A stretch of 64,000 bases of DNA from Chromatiales bacterium (lineage in GTDB: Bacteria; Pseudomonadota; Gammaproteobacteria; SpSt-1174), in NCBI GenBank assembly GCA_014762505.1, contig JABURS010000043.1, positions 1-64,000 on the forward strand, in the 5' to 3' direction. The translations under genes were made by a program, and so were the position numbers. The notes under the pieces were generated by a model that was given only the letters and a program-made list of their open reading frames with translations, was not told the DNA's origin and did not search any database. Shown here one piece after another: positions 55,620-63,294 of this stretch; the stretch's first letter is position 1; the number at the start of each line of letters is the position of its first letter.

Positions 55620-56614
55620 AAACTTCGCGCTACGTGTCGCGCGAGCTCCATCATGCGGTTCACGTAGCCCCATTCGTTGTCGTACCAGGCCAGCACCTTC
55701 ACCTGGGTGCCGTCGATGACCATGGTGGAGGGGGCGTCGACGATGGAGCTGCGTGGGTCATCCTTGTAGTCGATGGAGACCAGCGGACGCTCCTCGTAGC
55801 CGAGGATCCCGGCGAGCGGCCCGTCCGCCGCCTCGCGGAAATAGCCGTTCACCTCCTCGGCCGTGACCCTGCGCGCGGCCTCGAAGACGAAGTCGGTGAG
55901 CGAGGCGTTGAGCAGTGGCACGCGCACGGCCAGGCCGTTGAGCTTGCCTTCCAGCTCGGGAAAGATCTTCGTGATCGCCTTGGCCGAGCCGGTGCTGGTC
56001 GGGATGAGCGACTGGCCGCAGGCCCGCGCACGGCGCAGGTCCTTGTGGCCCTTGTCGACGATGGTCTGGGTGTTGGTGATGTCGTGGATGGTCGTCATCG
56101 TACCGTGGCGGATGCCGATCTTTTCGTGCATCACCTTGACCACTGGCGCCAGGCAGTTGGTGGTGCAGGAGGCGGCCGTGAGCAGGTGATGCGTTGTCGG
56201 ATCGTAGGCATCGTGGTTGACGCCGTAGACGATGTTGAGCGCACCTTCGACCGGGGCGGCGACGATGACCTTCTTCACGCCCTGGTCGAAATAGGCCTGG
56301 AGCTGCTCGGGCTTGCGGAACCGGCCGGTGGCCTCGATGACGAGGTCGCAGTCCGACCAGTCGGTGTCGGCAATCGTTGTATTTCGTGTGTAGGCGATGG
56401 GCTTGCTGTCAATGACGAGGGCGTCGCCTTCACCGGAGCAATCGTGCGGCCAGCGGCCGTGCACCGAGTCGAAGACCAGCAGATGCGCCGAGCCCGCCGC
56501 GTCCGTCGCGATCTCGTTGATGCGCGCGATGTCCAGTTCGTCGAAGTCCCAGCCCGCGCGCAGGCCGAGCCGTCCCATGCGGCCGAAACCGTTGATGCCG
56601 ATACGTGTCGTCAT
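55604..56614 (-). CDS. ArsJ-associated glyceraldehyde-3-phosphate dehydrogenase
   Basis: 336 residues from [20 protein letters not shown]. The active-site cysteine is in [20 protein letters not shown]; the NAD-binding start and [18 protein letters not shown] end are typical of GAPDH. Next to arsJ, such enzymes form the unstable 1-arseno-3-phosphoglycerate from arsenate for export. The last residues (SLKSEV) come from the flanking repeat of the four-helix-bundle element, so the natural C-terminus has been replaced. Confidence 0.93.
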   Translation of the reverse strand: MTTRIGINGFGRMGRLGLRAGWDFDELDIARINEIATDAAGSAHLLVFDSVHGRWPHDCSGEGDALVIDSKPIAYTRNTTIADTDWSDCDLVIEATGRFRKPEQLQAYFDQGVKKVIVAAPVEGALNIVYGVNHDAYDPTTHHLLTAASCTTNCLAPVVKVMHEKIGIRHGTMTTIHDITNTQTIVDKGHKDLRRARACGQSLIPTSTGSAKAITKIFPELEGKLNGLAVRVPLLNASLTDFVFEAARRVTAEEVNGYFREAADGPLAGILGYEERPLVSIDYKDDPRSSIVDAPSTMVIDGTQVKVLAWYDNEWGYVNRMMELARHVARSLKSEV

Positions 56615-56688
56615 GTCAGAAATCCGAAGGTTGAAAGCCCGACGCAAAGCATGCGCCCGTGTTGTTTAAACCTGGTGAAGAACACCGG

Positions 56689-56919
56689 TTACAGCCAGGC
56701 GTCGACCTGGTCGCGCGAGGGGACACCGCCAGCGTGCACCACCTTGCCGTCGACCACCACGCCCGGCGTGGACATCACGCCGAAGCTCATGATCTGGCCG
56801 ATGTCTTCCACCTTTTCCAGCTCGATCTCCACTCCCCGGGCGCGGGCGGCCTCATCGATGAGCGTTAGGGTGGCCTTGCAGTTGGCGCAGCCGGTGCCCA
56901 GTACCTTTATATTCTTCAT
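56689..56919 (-). CDS. Small thioredoxin-like redox protein
   Basis: 76 residues, thioredoxin_3 / redox-active disulfide protein 2 family. It starts MKNIKVLGTGCANCKATLTL with the C11-x-x-C14 pair; the cis-Pro region is MSTPGVVVDGKVVHAGGVPS. In ars and permease operons such proteins are thought to supply thiols or shuttle metalloids. It lies between arsM and GAPDH on the same strand. Confidence 0.88.
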   Translation of the reverse strand: MKNIKVLGTGCANCKATLTLIDEAARARGVEIELEKVEDIGQIMSFGVMSTPGVVVDGKVVHAGGVPSRDQVDAWL

Positions 56920-56937
56920 GTCTGCTTCCTCCGGTGT

Positions 56938-57726
56938 TCAGGCCGGCTTGACGGCCTCGATGCTTGCGGATACGACGTAGTCCTCGACGCGGCGTCCCGG
57001 TGCCCAGTGGCGGATGAATTCACGGCTCTCATCCTTCGGCTGGATACGGATGTCCGCGAAGCCGGCTGACGCGAGCATGGCTTCCAGGTCGTCGATGAGG
57101 GATGCGCCGGCCATGCAGCCGGTATAGAGGGCCAGGTCCTGTCGTGCCGTTTCGGACAGCTTGGCCGTGGCCACGATGTCGCTGATGGCCAGTCGCCCGC
57201 CCGCTTTGAGCACGCGGAATGCCTCGCGAAAGACCTGCGCCTTGTCGGGCGAGAGGTTGATCACGCAGTTGGAGATGATGGCATCGATGCTGTCGTCGGC
57301 CACTGGCAGATGCTCGATCTCGCCGAGGCGGAACTCGACGTTGCGGTAGTCGCCCTTGTGTGCGTTCTCGCGGGCGCGGCTGAGCATCTCCGGTGTCATG
57401 TCGACACCGATCACGCGGCCCGACCCGCCCACGGCGCGGGCGGCGAGAAAGCAGTCGAAACCCGCGCCGCTGCCCAGGTCCAGGATGGTCTCGCCGGGTT
57501 GGAGGGCGGCGATGGCCTGTGGGTTGCCGCAGCCCAGACCGAGATCCGCGCCTTCCGGAGCGGCAGCCAGTTCCGTGTCGGAATAGCCGAGGCGGGCGGA
57601 TGCTCCGGTGCCGACCACGGGGTCACAGCAGTTGCTGCCCGTGCAGCAACCGTTGCCGCCCTGGGCGACCTGGCCGTAAGTCTCGCGGACGACACCGCGG
57701 ATCTTTTCCTGATCGGTGCTCTGCAT
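56938..57726 (-). CDS. arsM: Arsenite S-adenosylmethionine methyltransferase
   Basis: 262 residues from MQSTDQEKIRGVVRETYGQV; the open frame runs further upstream but through the neighbouring gene. The N-terminal cysteine cluster NGCCTGSNCCDP and the SAM-binding motif ILDLGSGAGFDCFLAARAVG are visible, with VISNCVINLSPDKAQVFREA holding a further arsenic-binding Cys. It methylates As(III) to volatile or less retained species. A short Cys-rich gene precedes it. Confidence 0.93.
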   Translation of the reverse strand: MQSTDQEKIRGVVRETYGQVAQGGNGCCTGSNCCDPVVGTGASARLGYSDTELAAAPEGADLGLGCGNPQAIAALQPGETILDLGSGAGFDCFLAARAVGGSGRVIGVDMTPEMLSRARENAHKGDYRNVEFRLGEIEHLPVADDSIDAIISNCVINLSPDKAQVFREAFRVLKAGGRLAISDIVATAKLSETARQDLALYTGCMAGASLIDDLEAMLASAGFADIRIQPKDESREFIRHWAPGRRVEDYVVSASIEAVKPA

Positions 57727-57760
57727 GTTTGTTTCTCCGTTGTGTACTGTGTCGGCGCGT

Positions 57761-58060
57761 TCAGCAGCAGGACTGTCCGCTGGCTGCGGTGCCGCAACAG
57801 CTACCGGTGCTGGTCGTGGCCGGCGCGGCAAGCTGTCCCTCGGCCGCCTCCTCGTCGAAGATGGCATCGAGTTTGTCACCCGCCTCGTCGCGGATGTGAC
57901 GCGCGACCTCGATCACGGTGTCGATCTGGTGCTCCGGGATGCCGAGTTCGCGCAGGCGCGCGAGCTGGCAGAGGCCCTTGCTCGGGTGGTTGGAGGCGAT
58001 CGAGGCCGCGAGCGAGACCATGGCGACGATGGAGGGATGCAGCTGCGGTTGCGTGGTCAT
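57761..58060 (-). CDS. Small protein with cysteine-rich tail, unknown
   Basis: 99 residues from MTTQPQLHPSIVAMVSLAAS. The helical body (IASNHPSKGLCQLARLRELG, HQIDTVIEVARHIRDEAGDK) recalls carboxymuconolactone-decarboxylase-like helices seen in ars operons. The C-terminus ends SCCGTAASGQSCC, two vicinal cysteine pairs suited to bind As(III) or a metal. Its ATG overlaps the permease stop (ATGA). Metallochaperone or sensor roles are guesses. Confidence 0.75.
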   Translation of the reverse strand: MTTQPQLHPSIVAMVSLAASIASNHPSKGLCQLARLRELGIPEHQIDTVIEVARHIRDEAGDKLDAIFDEEAAEGQLAAPATTSTGSCCGTAASGQSCC

Positions 58061-59031
58061 GGCAGAATCTCCTCGGGGATGAACAGATTGAAGCCCCAGC
58101 CGACCAGGATGAAGGCCACGGCCAGGATGAGGACGAACAGGCCGAGCGCCGGCCAGCGCACGACCTTGCGCAGGATCAGCAGCTCGGGGACGGACAGGGC
58201 GGCGACACTCATCATGAAGGCGAGCGTGGTACCCACGGCCACGCCCTTGCCGAGCATGGCCTCGGCCACCGGGATGACGCCGGTGGCATTGGAATAGAGC
58301 GGTACGCCGAGGATCACGGCCATGGGCACGGCCAGCCAGTTGTTGCCGCTGCCCAGATTCTCGACCACCCAGTCCTCGGGCACGTAGCCGTGGAACAGGG
58401 CGCCGATGGCGATGCCTGCGATGATCCACTTCCAGATGCGCCGCACGATCTCGCGCACCTCGCCCATGGCGTAACGGTGGCGGCCGAGCAGGCTGCTGTC
58501 CGGCTCGGCAGCGGCCACTTCGCCCATCCGGATCTTCCAGACGTACTCCTCCACCCAGCGTTCCGAGCGCGCCGCGTCCATGATCATGCCGCCGATGTAG
58601 GCGACGATGAGTCCGGCCAGCACGTAGAGCAGGGCGATCTCCCAGCCGAGGATGCCGATGAGGATGACCACGGCCACCTCGTTGATCATCGGGCTGGCGA
58701 TGAGGAAGGAGAAGGTGACCCCCAGCGGCACGCCGGCCTCGACGAAGCCGATGAACAGTGGCACGGACGAGCAGGAGCAGAAGGGCGTGACCGCGCCGAG
58801 CAGGATGGCGAGGATGCGCGCCAGCCATTTCGGCTTGCCGCGCACGTAGGCGCGTACCCGTTCGGGGGTGAACAGCGCGCGCAACAGGCCCATCACGTAG
58901 ATCACGACCACGAGCAGCGCGAAGATCTTCGCGATGTCCATGACGAAGAACTGCAGGGCCGCGCCGAAGGCGGTTCCCGGCGACAGGCCCAGCAGGTCGA
59001 AGACGAGCAGGTTGGCGAGCGCGTCGAACAC
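58057..59031 (-). CDS. ArsP-type permease (PF03773)
   Basis: 324 residues with about eight to nine helices. The permease signature AVTPFCSCSSVPLFIGFVEA carries the paired cysteines typical of the family, followed by FLIASPMINEVAVVILIGIL. A second Asn-containing segment, VPLYSNATGVIPVAEAMLGK, lies in the second half. Relatives (ArsP) export trivalent organoarsenicals, which would complement ArsM in the same operon. It is coupled by overlap to the Cys-rich gene. Confidence 0.88.
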   Translation of the reverse strand: MFDALANLLVFDLLGLSPGTAFGAALQFFVMDIAKIFALLVVVIYVMGLLRALFTPERVRAYVRGKPKWLARILAILLGAVTPFCSCSSVPLFIGFVEAGVPLGVTFSFLIASPMINEVAVVILIGILGWEIALLYVLAGLIVAYIGGMIMDAARSERWVEEYVWKIRMGEVAAAEPDSSLLGRHRYAMGEVREIVRRIWKWIIAGIAIGALFHGYVPEDWVVENLGSGNNWLAVPMAVILGVPLYSNATGVIPVAEAMLGKGVAVGTTLAFMMSVAALSVPELLILRKVVRWPALGLFVLILAVAFILVGWGFNLFIPEEILP

Positions 59032-59035
59032 GGGC

Positions 59036-59977
59036 TTACATGGCCTCGAACTGCAGGTAGGTGCGGTTCATGTTGGCGCGGTGCAGCGAGTCGAAGTGCT
59101 CGAGGTGCCGGAAGTCCGGGTGCCCGGCGTGGCGCGCGATCACGTCGGCCATGGATTCCATCTCCCGGGCCGCGGCACCCACCACGTCCACCAGGAAGTC
59201 GTAGTAGTCGCCCGTGTCGCGGCGGGCCGTGGCCAGGTCCGTCACGTGACCGTGGCCGGGGACCACGTGCTCGGGCGCCAGGGCCTCCATGGCCTCGAAG
59301 GCGGCCTGCGCCTTCTGCATGTCGGACCAGTCGTGCACGGAGAGCATGCGGTCGACGTAGACGAGGTCGCCGGTGAAGACTGTCTTCTCGCCCGGGATCC
59401 ACAGCATGGCGTCGCCCGGGAAATGCGCATCGGTGTAGCTCAGCACCAGATCCATGCCGCCGAAGGTCAGCGTGACCGTATCGCCCTCGATACGGGTGGT
59501 GGCCGGCAGCGGCTCGGTGCCCGCCAGGCGCTCACCGAGGAAGCGTTCCAGCGTCTGCATGTGGCGGTCGGCGAAGCGCTCCTGGGTCTGGGCGGTGCGC
59601 GCCAGGGCGATGATTTCGGCGCCCTGTCCGGCAAAATGGGCATTGCCCAGCCAGCGGTGGTCCTGGCTGCCGATGTTGATCACCCACTTCACCGGCTGCG
59701 ATGTCACCCTCGCGATGGCGGCCTCGAGCTGCTGCGCGCCGAGCTTGCTCGCACCCGAGTCGATCAGGATCACGCCCTCGTCCGTCACGATGAAACCCAG
59801 GTTGTTGTTGAGCCCGTCGTTCTCCGGGCTGCGCTGGTCCAGCGGGCCGACGATGGCGTAGACATTGCCGCTGACCTTCTCCGCCACGGGGGTGTAGGCC
59901 AGCGCCGGCCCGGCCGCGAGCAACAGCAGCGGGAGCAGGAAGCGGGTCAGGTATCGGATGGTTCGGTTCATCTTCAT
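59036..59977 (-). CDS. Exported MBL-fold protein with altered metal motif
   Basis: 313 residues with a Sec signal (LLLLAAGPALA). MBL fold: VTDEGVILIDSGASKLGAQQ, FPGDAMLWIPGEKTVFTGDL, VPGHGHVTDLATARRD. The canonical HxHxDH motif is replaced by NIGSQDHRWLGN, so the first two histidines are missing and only the DH is kept. The later His (GHGH, FTGDL Asp) remain. It may hold one metal ion or be non-hydrolytic. It sits second in the ars operon, directly before the permease; its role there is unknown. Confidence 0.82.
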   Translation of the reverse strand: MKMNRTIRYLTRFLLPLLLLAAGPALAYTPVAEKVSGNVYAIVGPLDQRSPENDGLNNNLGFIVTDEGVILIDSGASKLGAQQLEAAIARVTSQPVKWVINIGSQDHRWLGNAHFAGQGAEIIALARTAQTQERFADRHMQTLERFLGERLAGTEPLPATTRIEGDTVTLTFGGMDLVLSYTDAHFPGDAMLWIPGEKTVFTGDLVYVDRMLSVHDWSDMQKAQAAFEAMEALAPEHVVPGHGHVTDLATARRDTGDYYDFLVDVVGAAAREMESMADVIARHAGHPDFRHLEHFDSLHRANMNRTYLQFEAM

Positions 59978-60019
59978 CTCTCCTGTGGCGAAATCGGGTG
60001 TCTGCCTGCCAGCGGGTAT

Positions 60020-60370
60020 TCAGGCGCAGCAGGCCGCGCCCGGGCGGTTGGGCATGGTGGCCAGCGCCTGGCGATCCTCGGCGAAGGGCGCCTGGGTCTT
60101 TACGCCCGCCGCGGTCTGCGTGATCACCCCGTGCACCCAGGCCGGGAGGTCGGGGTGCAGGCGGTAATACACCCAGAGCCCTGCCTTGCGGTCCTGCACG
60201 ATCCCGGCCTTGCGCAGGTTGCCGAGGTGGTGCGAGACCTTGGGCTGGGGCAGGCCGAGGGCGTGGGTGAACTCGCAGACGCAGAGTTCGTCCTGCCCGG
60301 CCAGCAGGACGATGCAGCGCAGCCGTGTTTCATCGGCCAGGGCGCGCAGGTATCGATCAGCGGTTGCCAT
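60020..60370 (-). CDS. arsR: ArsR-family arsenic repressor
   Basis: 116 residues. Winged helix with ADETRLRCIVLLAGQDELCV and LPQPKVSHHLGNLRKAGIV. The As(III)-binding pair is C30-V-C32 in ELCVCEF, as in E. coli ArsR; an additional CC pair (114-115) ends the protein. It is first gene of the leftward ars operon and should autorepress through the dyad at 60385-60416. Arsenite or antimonite would relieve repression. Confidence 0.95.
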   Translation of the reverse strand: MATADRYLRALADETRLRCIVLLAGQDELCVCEFTHALGLPQPKVSHHLGNLRKAGIVQDRKAGLWVYYRLHPDLPAWVHGVITQTAAGVKTQAPFAEDRQALATMPNRPGAACCA

Positions 60371-60373
60371 ACA

Positions 60374-60427
60374 ATATCGACCTTTTTAGATATAGTCTCG
60401 TGCGAGTATATCTAAACTGATCGATAT
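60374..60427. promoter_or_regulatory. Nested palindromic ArsR operator
   Basis: TTTAGATATA (60385-60394) and TATATCTAAA (60407-60416) form a perfect 10-bp dyad, the classical ArsR type. Outside it ATATCGA (60374-60380) pairs with TCGATAT (60421-60427). The inner dyad lies 15 bases before the arsR start, so it overlaps the promoter. Confidence 0.85.
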
Positions 60428-60453
60428 GGCAAGCGTGCCGGCGGGTGAGGGCC

Positions 60454-61341
60454 TCAGGTGTCGCAACCGCGCGGCGGGTGGTCGCCGTTGTGGGGCTGGA
60501 GCGTGACGTGGTCGATGCCGAAGTCCTCCCCCGCGAGCTGCGTGAGGCGGCGGGCGAGCGCGGGCCATTGGTTGACGTCGTCCACGCGCACGTGGGCGCT
60601 CAAGGCCACGCGGCCGGCGGAGAGCTGCCAGATGTGCAGGTCGTAGACCTCGCGCACGCCCTCGATACCGGCCAGTCTGCGGCGCACCGCCTCCAGGTCC
60701 AGTGAGAAGGGCACGCCGTCGAGCAGGCTGTGCAGCGATTCGCGCAGCAGGCGCAGGCTGGAGAACAGGATCAGGGCGGCGATGAGCATGGCGAGCAGGG
60801 GGTCGACGGGCGTCCAGCCGGTGAAGGTGATGACCACGCCCGAGATCAGGGCGGCCACCGAACCGAGCAGGTCGCCCATGACGTGCAGCAGCGCCCCGCG
60901 CACGTTGATGTTCTCGTGCTCGCCCATCAGCATCCAGGCGACGACGATATTCACCACCAGGCCGATGGTCGCGACGATCATGACTGCCTGGCCGGTGACC
61001 GGCCGCGGTTCCAGTAGCCGGCCGACAGCCGAGGCGGCGATGCCGGCCACGAGGGCGATCATGAGCAGGGCGTTGAACAGCGCGGCGAGGATCTCCACCC
61101 GGCCGAGACCGTAACTGTGGCGCCTGGACGGGGGACGATGGGCCAGCCAGGCGGCCAGCGCGGCCAGCCCCAGGGCCGAGGCATCGGTGAGCATGTGGCC
61201 GGCGTCGCTGATGAGCGCCAGCGAGTTGGCCCACAGCCCGCCGACGACCTCGACCCCGGCGAACCCGAGCGTGAACAGCACGGCAAGGCCCAGGCGTTTG
61301 CCCGAGCGGTCGTGCGCGTGGCCGTGATGATGGTCACCCAT
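60454..61341 (-). CDS. Cation diffusion facilitator metal exporter (CzcD-like)
   Basis: 295 residues, six helices. The N-terminus is His-rich (MGDHHHGHAHDRSGKR). Metal-site residues are seen in SLALISDAGHMLTDASALGL (D-x-x-x-D pattern with His) and ALLHVMGDLLGSVAALISGV (H-x-x-x-D). The cytoplasmic C-domain contains YDLHIWQLSAGRVALSAHVR. It exports Zn2+ or similar ions by proton exchange. It faces away from arsR and is not part of that operon. Confidence 0.93.
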   Translation of the reverse strand: MGDHHHGHAHDRSGKRLGLAVLFTLGFAGVEVVGGLWANSLALISDAGHMLTDASALGLAALAAWLAHRPPSRRHSYGLGRVEILAALFNALLMIALVAGIAASAVGRLLEPRPVTGQAVMIVATIGLVVNIVVAWMLMGEHENINVRGALLHVMGDLLGSVAALISGVVITFTGWTPVDPLLAMLIAALILFSSLRLLRESLHSLLDGVPFSLDLEAVRRRLAGIEGVREVYDLHIWQLSAGRVALSAHVRVDDVNQWPALARRLTQLAGEDFGIDHVTLQPHNGDHPPRGCDT

Positions 61342-61498
61342 GGCCTAACGATAGCGGATGTGATCCGCCGGGGTAACGCGCGTGAGGGGGCAGACGGCAG
61401 CGGCGGACGAGGCCCCAGGTCTCCTCGCGGGGCCGCAGGGGTATGGCCTCGAGGTCTTCTCTGCAGGCAAGCCTCTGCGAAAAGCCCCGGTCTTCAGC

Positions 61499-62404
61499 TC
61501 AGGAAAACGGTGTCTGCTCCGGCTCCGCCTCGGCGGGACTCGTCGCGCGCGTGGCCTCGATCAGGGTCGCAGCGAAGATCAGGGTCGCGCCGAACCATTC
61601 CATCGGTTCCAGTCGTTCCCCGGCGATGAGCATGGCGCTGCCTACCGCGGTGACCAGTTCCATGACGATCAGGATCGAGGCGCGCCCCGCCTCCATGTGG
61701 GTGACCCCCCACTGGGTGGCGGCGGTGGCCGCCATCAGCCAGATGCCGCCGTAGGCCGCTACCCAGAGCGTGTCCGGCACGAACAGCACCGTTTCCGGCT
61801 GTACGCCGGCGGCGAGCAACAGGGCGCCCATGCCGAAGCCGCCGAGCATCATGGCGGTGAGCTTGCTCGGCACCGGCACGTGCTGGTCGGCACGGAAGAC
61901 GAGGTTGTTGCCGGCCAGTCCCATGCCGGCGGTGAGGGCCATGACGTCCACCCAGGTGATCGCGCCCTTGAGGGCCTCCACGCCGCCGAGCACGAAAAAT
62001 GCGCCGGTCAGCGCCAGGGCCACGGCGAGCCAGCGGGCGAGATCGATGCGCTCGCCGAGGAAGATGCGGCCGCCGAGCACGCCCCAGGCAGGCAGGAGAT
62101 AGAAGAGCACCATCACCCGCACCACCTCGCCGTAGATCATGGCCATGGCAAAGGCGAGGTTGGCATAGCCGCCGATCAGTGCGACGAGAATCAGGGGCGT
62201 GCGCCGGTCCAACCATTGGGCGCGCTGCCGGTAGAGGGCGGGCAGCAGCAGGAGTCCGGCCGTGCCGAAGGCGATGGTGGTCACGGCCACGCCCTCGAAG
62301 CCCAGGCCGTTGAGCCACTTGAGCGGCAGCCAGGTGAGCCCCCACAGCACGGAGCCAGTGAGCAGCACGATGATGGGCAGATGTGCGGGCGGCGGCGTAC
62401 GCAT
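61499..62404 (-). CDS. EamA/DMT-family transporter
   Basis: 301 residues with ten predicted helices in two EamA repeats: LTGSVLWGLTWLPLKWLNGL at the start and MTALTAGMGLAGNNLVFRAD-type sequence midway. The last helix ends with a short acidic tail. Drug/metabolite transporters of this kind export amino acids or metabolites; the substrate cannot be told. It starts 32 bases after the stop of the gene upstream on the same strand. Confidence 0.85.
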   Translation of the reverse strand: MRTPPPAHLPIIVLLTGSVLWGLTWLPLKWLNGLGFEGVAVTTIAFGTAGLLLLPALYRQRAQWLDRRTPLILVALIGGYANLAFAMAMIYGEVVRVMVLFYLLPAWGVLGGRIFLGERIDLARWLAVALALTGAFFVLGGVEALKGAITWVDVMALTAGMGLAGNNLVFRADQHVPVPSKLTAMMLGGFGMGALLLAAGVQPETVLFVPDTLWVAAYGGIWLMAATAATQWGVTHMEAGRASILIVMELVTAVGSAMLIAGERLEPMEWFGATLIFAATLIEATRATSPAEAEPEQTPFS

Positions 62405-62436
62405 GAGGACCTCGGTCTGGAAGCGTGGCCGCTATG

Positions 62437-63285
62437 CTAGCAGCTTGCCGCCATGAACTGCGCGAAGTGGGTGCGTTCGGTCTCGGCCATCCATAGGTTG
62501 AGCTCGTCGAGGTCGGCCACCGGCACCTGGCTGAAGGGCAGGTGGTGGAGATAACCGTCGGGACCGAACTCGGGCGTCATGGTGGCCACCTCGAACCCGC
62601 GGTCCCGCATGGCGCGCCACACAATGGTCCACCAGCGCTGGTGGGCCTGCAGGGCCTCGGCGTATTCGGGTGCTGCGGGGTGCGGGACCTGCGGACCCTG
62701 GTCATAGCCCACGCGGGCATGGATGTGGCGCACCTGGGGGGCAATGGCCTCGATCACGTCGAGCTCCGTGTCCATCAGGCGTTCGCAGACCACGCACCAG
62801 TGGCTGAAATCCACGGTCAGCTGCATGTCAGGCAGGGCCATGGCGATGCGATGCGTGGTCCAGGGGTTGAAGAGCGAGCGGCTGCGGTGGGTCTCGAAGC
62901 TGATGGGCAGCTCGAGGTCAGCGGCAAGGTCCATTGCAGAGCCAAGGAAGTCGATGCTCTGCGATTCCGCCCAGGCGTCGCAGCCGGCCAGGGAGGTGAT
63001 GAAGCGCGGGTCGAGTTCGCGGCTCCGGGACAGGCGCTGCCCGAGCGAGGCGAGGTGCTCGGCGGGCGAGGCATGGCGGTCGGGCACGTAGCCGCCGGCC
63101 GTGCAGATCTCGGCGATGTAGTCGAGGCCATGCGTGGCCAGGGCCCGCCTGAACCGGCGCCGCTCGTCGGCGTCCTCGGGGGCCGGGCCCTCGATCCCGT
63201 CGAAGCCGGCGGCCGCGGCCGCCTCCACCGCTCCCACGTAGTCGCCGTCTAAGCCCCAGAGTGTCTTGTAGAGTTTCAGCTGCAT
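62437..63285 (-). CDS. Sugar phosphate isomerase/epimerase-like TIM barrel
   Basis: 282 residues of the AP-endonuclease-2 / xylose-isomerase-like fold. Visible strands and metal-site residues: AAAAGFDGIEGPAPEDADER, LPISFETHRSRSLFNPWTTH (Glu, His), MQLTVDFSHWCVVCERLMDT (Asp, His), VRHIHARVGYDQGPQVPHPA (His) and VATMTPEFGPDGY (Glu). A metal-dependent isomerase or epimerase is expected; the sugar is unknown. It lies nine bases after the desaturase gene. Confidence 0.85.
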   Translation of the reverse strand: MQLKLYKTLWGLDGDYVGAVEAAAAAGFDGIEGPAPEDADERRRFRRALATHGLDYIAEICTAGGYVPDRHASPAEHLASLGQRLSRSRELDPRFITSLAGCDAWAESQSIDFLGSAMDLAADLELPISFETHRSRSLFNPWTTHRIAMALPDMQLTVDFSHWCVVCERLMDTELDVIEAIAPQVRHIHARVGYDQGPQVPHPAAPEYAEALQAHQRWWTIVWRAMRDRGFEVATMTPEFGPDGYLHHLPFSQVPVADLDELNLWMAETERTHFAQFMAASC

Positions 63286-63294
63286 GGCAGGGGC

